Source: Coleophoma eucalyptorum
Lineage: Eukaryota > Ascomycota > Leotiomycetes > Helotiales > Dermateaceae
DNA: 64,000 nt
NCBI GenBank assembly: GCA_026120035.1
Contig: JALRME010000052.1
Coordinates: forward strand, 62,001 to 126,000
Direction: 5' to 3'
Part shown: positions 57,124 to 64,000 of the stretch, piece after piece
How positions within the stretch are numbered: the stretch's first letter is position 1
Layout of the letters: every line of letters starts with the position of its first letter
Program-made: the position numbers and the translations under genes
The notes under the pieces: model-generated
The model's database searches: none
What the model was told of the DNA's origin: nothing
Seen by the model: the letters and a program-made list of their open reading frames with translations, nothing else

Positions 57124-58149
57124 TTAACAAGAAGCCAGACTTCTGCTACCGTCGACCACGAGGCCAATTCCAGTAATGTACCTAGCAAGGGGACTGCAAA
57201 GAAAAATTATAGCATCAGCAGCTTCCCCTGGGGTTGCAAGCCTTTTCATAGGAGTTGCATCCGTCAGGACCTTTACAACGTCTTCAGTCGCGTTTGGATG
57301 ACTTTTAAATCCTTCGGTGACGGTATAGCTAACCAATAGGCTATTGACCCTAATTCCATCTGCCGCGTGATCAAGTGCTATATTCCGAAAGCATTTAGTA
57401 TGTACTTTTCTTATTAATAGAAACAGTTAATAGCTGCAGAAAGGAATAGAATTACCAGCAGCCTTTGTCATCCCATTTCGTGCAAAGGTAGACGGAACGT
57501 AGGAGCCACTCAATGGCATAGCAGAAAGAGCCGCCGCAGACGATACATTTACGATGCATCCTCTCTCACATTTTTCAACTGTCGAAATAATTCCCTGAAT
57601 GTCTTTGCGCGGCTGTTTCAACATTACCTTAATTTCTTCACGGGTGCATAAAAAGCTACCTCGTTGGTTCGTATTGGTTATCAGGTCAACATCACCAGTG
57701 CTCACCTCTGCGAAAGGTATAAACTTTTGGGCTATCAGCTGCATAAAACAACATGTCAGTAGAGAACTAGAAAGGATATTAAGGAACGTACTCCTGCGTT
57801 ATTGACAGCATAGTCAATTTTCCCAAACTTTTCGACGCTATTCTGGACCAGATCCAGAATGTCACTTTCCGACCCGATGTCAGAGACCACTACCAGAGAT
57901 TGGAACTCAGGGTTCGTGGCATGTTCTCTGGCTTGGGTTGCAGTATTCTGAAGATCATCTTTGTCACGGCCAGACAGCACAAGCCCCCTGACCCCAGCGG
58001 CAGCAAAAGCTATCGAGGTTGCCTTGCCAATACCTTTGCCTATTAAACAGTGTTAACTGAAGAAGCAAAGGTGTTTTGAGTGAATAAAAGTAGGCTTTCT
58101 TACTTGCTCCAGTGACAAGAGCAACTCCTGGAAGACTAATAATGCCCAT
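57124..58149 (-). CDS. short-chain dehydrogenase/reductase lacking the catalytic Lys
   Basis: Exons 58149-58104, 58039-57792, 57738-57456 and 57377-57124 give 276 residues in phase. Rossmann parts are good: GVALVTGAS-KGIGKATSIA, VVSDIGSESD, DYAVNNAG, and the NxS region GCIVNVSSAAALSAMP. The Tyr is present in SGSYVPSTFARNGMTKAA, but the expected YxxxK reads YVPST: the Lys codon position (57487-57489) is ACC, Thr. The C-terminal part (LDHAADGIRVN, TPGEAADAIIFLCSPLA, ITGIGLVVDGSRSL) is typical. It is a classical cytosolic NAD(P)-dependent SDR by fold, but may be inactive. Substrate unknown. Confidence 0.88.
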
Positions 58150-59600
58150 TTTGGGAATATGGGTAAGATAATTTGACGACTGGGTCTGAAGAAGTTGATT
58201 GATTATGAATTTGAGACGAGAGGCAATGGCTCTTATATAGAAATCTAGAAATTCGCATTACACAATATCAAAGTTACTACTCTCAAATCAGAGCGCTAAT
58301 TGACTTTGTAAAAGATATCAGGTATAGAACTCAACGTGGTAAATGATACCTGTGCTTATCTATTTGCAAAGGTTTATTCATGTCTCCACTTATCTCCGAC
58401 ATAGTAAGAGTCCTTTCAACAAAAAGTGAAGCATGTGCCGCAGGTGAGATAAGCTTATCAAATTTGATGTCAGTTTGCAAAGAAAGTGGGCATGTGACGG
58501 CTAGAGTTAGGTGTCTTATCTACTGTTAGGCTAGAACGGATGCCTCTCTTTGAACTTGGTGCATATGCAATAGTTTAGAAATTGAGGGACTTGCAATTTC
58601 TACGATGGTATTGGGCCAAAAGCCACCCAGGTTACTCTTTTGTGGACGCAATGACAAAGATCAACTAAGTAGTTAAATCAATTATGCAAAGTACAATCTA
58701 TGGTTATGTATTGATGAAAAGTTCATAGTTAAGGAGTTTAAAATCTCTAGGTATTCTTTTGCTATATAAACTGCTCTTCAACAATAGCCCAGAGACAAGA
58801 TGGCTAAAATAAAAGAATGTGAAAATCGAAATCTAACATTTGTTTATCTAGCTGAAGCTACGACCAGACTTAACAGGTGGATCGCCCAACAAGGAACAAA
58901 ACATAATATTCTGATAGATAAGAAGCAAGCCATTATTTCCAACAGTGAAGTTCAGACCTGCAAAGAAAAGGCTCGGTTTATTTCATCCGCCTGCCAAATG
59001 TTTTTTTCAGTTCACCAGAACACAACCCGTGCACCCACTGGGAGCATACAACGCCCTGGACATTTCTTGGTGCTATGGTGGATGCGTACTAGTGCATTAT
59101 TTAGAGGATTAGAGGTCCTCATTAGAACATTTGTTAGTTGAAAGTGGAGACAAGCAGTGGAGATGATTGATACCTAAATAAAAGATGTCATTTACTAAGG
59201 CCAACAATGGGAAGCCATCCAGATGGTTCTATAAGACTCATTACCATATTCTCACACGGTGAGAAGTATCCGTGAAATCACCATGTAACAAGCAACCACC
59301 GAAGCTATGCCAGGAATATTTGAGCGAGTTGGTATGGAAGGGAGGTGACTGCTACTCCTTTGCATTGGACTTCAAACTTACTTCAGTCGTAGCTTTTCTC
59401 CTAGTCCATGTAATCGTCTCCAATCTCCTTCTTGTTCGTCGCGCTGAACGCCCTCGGTGCTCTGAAATATCCTAGAGCTCCGCCAATCCCAAGCTTATGA
59501 AAGCCGTCCTTATCATCCAAGAAGGGCTGATTTGAGATAACCTTCGACTATCGCACTTTTATAGGTAGCTGGCGCTAACATTAGCTTTGACTAGACCGAT
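58150..59600. other. intergenic with one unidentified frame
   Basis: A 113-residue plus-strand frame (58800-59141, MAKIKECENRNLTFVYLAEA...) has a TATA-like sequence upstream (TATATAAAC near 58762) but no family resemblance, so I leave it uncalled. Confidence 0.4.
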
Positions 59601-62600
59601 ATGCCAAAGGCCACCTACTCCGCTGTGGCAACTGTAGTAGCAATACTATTCATCCCCCTACTCATTCTCGTGAACCGCGCAATCAACCAACGCCGGCAGA
59701 ATCGTAGAGGGATTCCGCATGGGCTATTGCGCATCCCTGGCTTCGGAGACGCAAAGAACGAGCAACTTGGTGCTGGGGTTGAGTGCGTTGCCTGTCGATT
59801 ATTCTTCTGTTGCTTTGTAGTCGAGCAGACTAACAAATCGAGTCACAGTATCATTTTCGTCCATGGGCTTGGATCAGATCCTGTTAATTCTTGGTCGATT
59901 CTGCCGGAGGAAGCAGCAGAGTATGCACATACTCACGATTCGAGCAAGCGCTCTGTCAACTGGATCACGGACTTTTTGGTTGAAGACTTGAACAGATGGA
60001 GGCCACAAATCACAAAATCTATCCGGGTTTACTGGTATAGTTACAACTCTGAGTGGATGTTTGAAGCGCCTGTTGTCACAGTAAATAGCTTAGGTTAGGG
60101 TCTACTTGACGCCATTGCAACTGAGCGTACGATTGGGCCTACTATGCAGGACCGCAGGATTATATTTGTGGCACACAGTCATGGAGGCCTAGTTGTCAAA
60201 CAAGCGCTCTTGACCGACTTCCTGGCAAAAAGTGCTTCTGGCGTTACTTCACACACAGATGGTATCTTGTTCTTCGGGACTCCCCACCAAGTGTCGGATT
60301 TAGCAAGCCGTGGGCGTTTCATGGCTATGCTTCTTAATGTATGGGGTTCCGATGGCGATATACTGGAGTTCGTTAAGCCAAATTCTAATGCAAGCTGGGA
60401 ATTACACGGCTCCTTTGCAGACATTCTAGAGCAGGCGAAAGATAGGAACTATAGACCTATTCACATTTGGAACTTTTATGAGGAAATTAAGACCCCTATC
60501 GGCTTTCGTCTTTCTCCTCGTCTTATAAGAAGACCATCATAACTCAAGGGCTAACTACGCCGACTGATGATAGTTCAGATTGTAAAGAAAGATTCTGCGA
60601 CTTTCAAGTATCCAAATTGTCAAAACTTGCCTTTCCAACGAGACCACAAGCAACTAAATAAATTTAGTAGCCCAAATACAGATTACAAAAAGGTTCTCAT
60701 GGCGATTACAACATGTATTGAAGGAAATGGGAAGTTCCCCACGCCAAAGGACGATATAGATGGTCGGTTGTCTTATTGTAGTACTAATTAACAAGACTGA
60801 TAAAGAATAGCCTGTATACGCTCTCTCTGCTTTTCCGATATTGACTCTCGTCGGCATAACATAGTCACAGCCTATAAAAATATAGGTGATTGCCTGTTTG
60901 CAACGCCAGCGTTCCAGCTGTGGCAAAATCAAGATCATCTGCCGTATCATAATGGCGTGTTATGGATCAAGGGCAAACCAGGAGCCGGGAAGTCGACTCT
61001 GATGAAGCATTTATGGTTACACTGCAAGGAGAAATTTACAGACTATGCCATTGTGGCCTATTATTTCAATGCTCGAGGTAATCAACTTGAGAAGAGCCCT
61101 TTACGTATGCTACGTTCCGTAGTATCCCAATGGCTTGGCCAAGATCGGTTGTTATGTGAACGCTTCATTCCACTACTTATTGATAAACAGAGAAAACACG
61201 GAGACCATTGGGAATGGCATTCTGGTGAACTTAAAGATGCCTTGCTTTCTCAAGTAAAGGACAGTCAGTCCCAGCCCTTAGTCCTCCTCATCGATGCTTT
61301 GGACGAGTGCAATGATACAGAGGTGCGAGACATTATATCATTTCTTGAGTTACTAAGTCAAAACGCTGTTAACTCTAAGACATCCTTGCATATCTGTATC
61401 TCTAGCCGCCGTTACCCGCATATTAGCATGAAAAAGAAATTGGAGTTGGTTGTGGAATATGAAAGAGGGCACAAGCAAGATATTGCAAGATTTGTCCAAG
61501 ACAAGCTAAGGGCAAGGGATGAAAGTATCGAGGACGAGCTTATCCGAAAATCAGAGCATGTATTTATGTGGATTGTGCTCCTCATCAAATTGCTGAATAA
61601 AGCGTATGATCGTCGCAAGGTCAAGGCTATGGATAGTAAGCTCCGTGAGCTCCCAGGCGATCTTGACGCTGTGTTCGCTACTATTTTAGGCAAAGACAAT
61701 CCAGTCAGAGATGATCAAGACCGAAAGTAAACTATACTCATGTTTCAATGGGTGCTATTCGCAGATTGTTTACTGAAGCCGGAAGAATTATACTTCGCTG
61801 TGTTGGCAGGAACCGCGATAGAGGAAATAGGGCCTTGGGACATATTACGAGAGATGGAAGAGACAATCGAGAAATATATTATGGACACCTCGAAAGGGCT
61901 TATTGAAGTACGCAAGGGTGAACACGGACCGTGCAATTTATTCACGGGTCTGTAAATGATTTTTTATTACGAAATAAGAGGCTTCAAAATCTGGATCCTT
62001 CGCTCCAGCGGCACCCTATTGGATCTGGTCACGGTTCTCTAGCAACCTGTTGCTTGTCTTATATTTTAATGGTAAAGGGTGAACCTTTTGAGCCTTCAGA
62101 AGACGATAGGGAGCAAGCAAAGAAGGATTTAGACATCCAATATCCTTTCCTGAAGCATGCTTCTATGTGGTTTCTCGGCCATGTCGAGAAGGCACAAAGG
62201 GATGGTATTGTGCAACATGCTCTTCTGGCGCGTCTAAATGAGAACTCTAAGGATCTTAGAAGGTTAGGGGCTTTCCACGACATCTTTGAAGATTATGACA
62301 GTTTACGATATGGTAAAGGAATAAGTCTGCTATATACCGTTCACTATATGGCTACCACGAACTGGTACAGAGTATTCTGCTTGGGCATAAGGCCGACATC
62401 AACGCCCAGGGTGGGCAGTACGGCAGCGTTCTGCAGGCGGCAGCAGTTTTTGGAAACAAGACTGTAGTACAACTACTTCTCGAGTATGGGGCCGAAGTGA
62501 ATGCCCAGGGCGGGTACCACGGTAGCACGCTCCACGCAGCGGCGGGGAGCGGGAAGGAGGCCGTGGTCCGGCTGCTTCTTGAGCATGGAGCCGACGTCAA

Positions 62601-63234
62601 CGCCCAGGGTTGGTTGTACGGCAGCGCCCTGCAGACGGCGGCGGCAGGGAACGAGAAAGAGGCCGTGGTGCGGTTGCTACTCGAGCACGGGGCTGAGGTC
62701 AACGCCCAGGGCGGGCAGTACGGCAACGCACTCCAAGCAGCAGCAGCAGTACGATACAGTAGTGAGACCGTGGTGCGGTTGCAAATCGAGCACGGGGCGG
62801 AGGTCAACGCCGACTGTGGGCAGTATGCCAGCGCGTTACAGGCAGCAGCAGGGAGCAGGAATTAGGCCGTAGTGCGGCTGCTACTTGAGCATGGGGCAGA
62901 TGTCAATACCCAGGGCGGGCTGTACGGCAGTGCTTTACAGGCAGCAGCTGGAAGCAGCAAGGAGAACATGGTACGGCTACTGCTAAAGCACGGGGCCAAT
63001 GTCAACGCACAAGGTGGGCAGTATGGAAGTGCGTTACAAGTGGCAGCAATTGGGTATGAGCAGGAGGCAGTGGTACGGCTGCTGCTCGATCACGGTGCTG
63101 ATGTTAACGTCCAGGGCGGGCTGTACGGCAGTGCTTTACAGGCGGCGATGGCAGCGTATGAAAACGAGGCCGTGGTGAGGCTACTGCTCGATCATGGGGC
63201 TGTGATAACAAAACTGTCTGAAAAACATTTATAA
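59601..63234 (+). pseudogene. NLR-type STAND protein (alpha/beta-hydrolase, NACHT, ankyrin repeats), disrupted
   Basis: Order: N-terminal hydrophobic helix (AVATVVAILFIPLLILVNRA); hydrolase-like domain with IIFVHGLGSDPVNSW, IIFVAHSHGGLVVKQALL (nucleophile Ser present) and GILFFGTPHQ; linker DIDSRRHNIVTAYKNIGDCL; NACHT with VLWIKGKPGAGKSTLMKHLW (Walker A, 60960) and VLLIDALDECND (Walker B); winged-helix region FIHGSVNDFLLRNKRLQ; then at least seven ankyrin repeats from 62372 with the unit VNAQGGQYGSALQAAA...VVRLLLEHGA. Lesions: TAG at 60096-60098; frame lost about 60500-60810; stop at 61728-61730; frameshifts near 61925 and 62370; TAG at 62863-62865; end at 63234. The intact form would be a cytosolic non-self-recognition (heterokaryon-incompatibility type) receptor. 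Confidence 0.9.
62372..63215 (+). repeat. near-identical 33-codon ankyrin repeat array
   Basis: Units of about 99-105 bp share the core 'gtcaacgcccagggcgggca' and 'gtggtgcggctgct'. DNA identity between units is high, as expected of repeats under concerted evolution in fungal NLRs. Marked GC-richness relative to the flanks. Confidence 0.8.
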
Positions 63235-63642
63235 TAGTTCCAGCCTCCCTGCCTGCCAACATAACAGAGAAATGCTCTTTATGCAGTGATATTAAATTCA
63301 ATTCCATTAAGTTCTGTAATATCTCTAAGAGTTGACGTTTATAGTCTAAGAGTGTTGTACAAACATTTATTAGCCCTCCAGCGTGTCTATATAATGATAT
63401 TAAAGTAGTGAACTGTTCAATTTTGAACTTAAATCATTAAAGATCAGTAGCTCCTCCAGTGTGGTAATAAAAATCTAGCTATACCTAAATCTATACTAAT
63501 TTTAAGGGTGGTGACCAATCGTTTAGCATGGTCTAATTTAAGCGTAAATGGTGGTTTATTCTATTTTATTTTAACCTCACGCAATGTATCTAGGCTCAGC
63601 CTTCCCAGTATTTCCACTTTCTTATAATTACAGCCATTTAAA
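63235..63642. other. intergenic
   Basis: AT-rich 3' flank of the NLR pseudogene and promoter side of the next gene; nothing else recognised. Confidence 0.4.
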
Positions 63643-64000
63643 ATGAAAGCAATCCCACACTCATCTAGTAACGTGGAACCACTACTAATTCCCTTTTCTC
63701 TGTCTCATGAACTTTACCGCAAGCTCGAAATATTCAATAACCATGGCGGGGCCACGATTGTTCGCAGGGAGCCATCTAAAAACAGCACGCCTCCTGGTCA
63801 ACCTCGAGTCGGATTGCAGGACGGCACCATAGGGTTGTTCCTAGAGCAAGAGCTTACAACCCCGGACTTGAATAAATTTTCTCCTCACCTCTGGAAAGTC
63901 GCGAAACAAGACAGCTCGCATGTGTCGTCTTTGACTCACCAGATTGTACGCGGCCGACAAATCATTGTCACAGAGAATTCAGAGCTTCACCTTGTCTGGA
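63643..64000 (+). CDS. DUF6601 family protein, 5' part, runs off the window
   Basis: The frame from ATG 63643 is open for 119 codons to the window edge. MKAIPHSSSNVEPLLIPFSL is followed by FLEQELTTPDLNKFSPHLWK and IVRGRQIIVTENSELHLVW. The pattern 'L-x-x-EL-x-TP-x-L-x-x-x-x-x-x-LW', then 'GR-x-I-x-(I/V)TE-x-x-x-LHLVW' matches the start of fungal DUF6601 membrane proteins. No lesion in the visible part. The C-terminal membrane helices expected of this family would lie beyond the window. Confidence 0.75.
   Translation, partial: MKAIPHSSSNVEPLLIPFSLSHELYRKLEIFNNHGGATIVRREPSKNSTPPGQPRVGLQDGTIGLFLEQELTTPDLNKFSPHLWKVAKQDSSHVSSLTHQIVRGRQIIVTENSELHLVW

Noticed and set aside
62352..62807. 151-residue minus-strand frame of Cys/Ser/Pro repeats
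   Set aside because: Antisense of the ankyrin array; its regularity comes from the repeat DNA.

Overview
The window is nuclear DNA of a filamentous ascomycete (Pezizomycotina, perhaps Leotiomycetes; the class is my inference). Genes are broken by short GT-AG introns of about 50-150 bp, and the protein families are typical of such fungi: DUF1275, killer-toxin-like chitinase, CBM1 protein, GH105, LaeA-like methyltransferase, NACHT-ankyrin NLR and DUF6601. Transposon and gene relics carry CAG-to-TAG stops and TA-rich decay, as expected from repeat-induced point mutation (RIP). Nothing bacterial or viral was seen.

Layout, left to right. 1-2332: RIP-decayed Gypsy element on the minus strand, with protease and zinc-knuckle traces and its 5' LTR. 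3362-7603: a DUF1275 membrane protein, then a divergent pair, persulfide dioxygenase (-) and sulfide:quinone oxidoreductase (+), sharing a 205-bp promoter; together they form a mitochondrial sulfide-oxidation unit. 7851-15041: a dead hybrid histidine kinase, a dead aldo-keto reductase (-) and an intact aldo-keto reductase (+). 15042-21524: repeat-rich DNA around a secreted CBM1 protein whose tandem repeats contain an assembly gap, with three solo LTRs of one Copia-like family (a fourth lies at 48282). 21525-29233: a TPR-SET protein with a homopolymer frameshift, a small Cys-rich secreted protein, and a decaying LaeA-like methyltransferase. 29757-36934: nested terminal inverted repeats with TA flanks. 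They enclose a dead membrane-protein gene and a 3.8-kb pogo-like element that carries a transposase remnant and an open DUF7587-like gene.

37045-42401: HSP20 with a textbook heat-shock element, then a 13-exon modular chitinase that is in phase throughout except for a stop at codon 5. 43285-47663: a broken HExxH metalloprotease and an ABM-like multi-domain gene. 48817-58149: intact alpha/beta hydrolase (with a GC-AG intron), intact GH105, a fungal two-helix membrane protein, a transcription-factor fragment, and a short-chain dehydrogenase lacking its catalytic Lys. 59601-63234: an alpha/beta-hydrolase-NACHT-ankyrin NLR pseudogene. 63643-end: the 5' part of a DUF6601 gene.

Most intact genes serve sulfide detoxification, plant or fungal wall degradation (GH105, GH18, CBM1), stress response or redox metabolism. 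The rest is a graveyard of signalling and heterokaryon-type genes mixed with transposon relics, which fits a fast-evolving accessory region. All exon joins were worked out by eye from splice signals, reading phase and remembered family sequence; none was tested by search or RNA.
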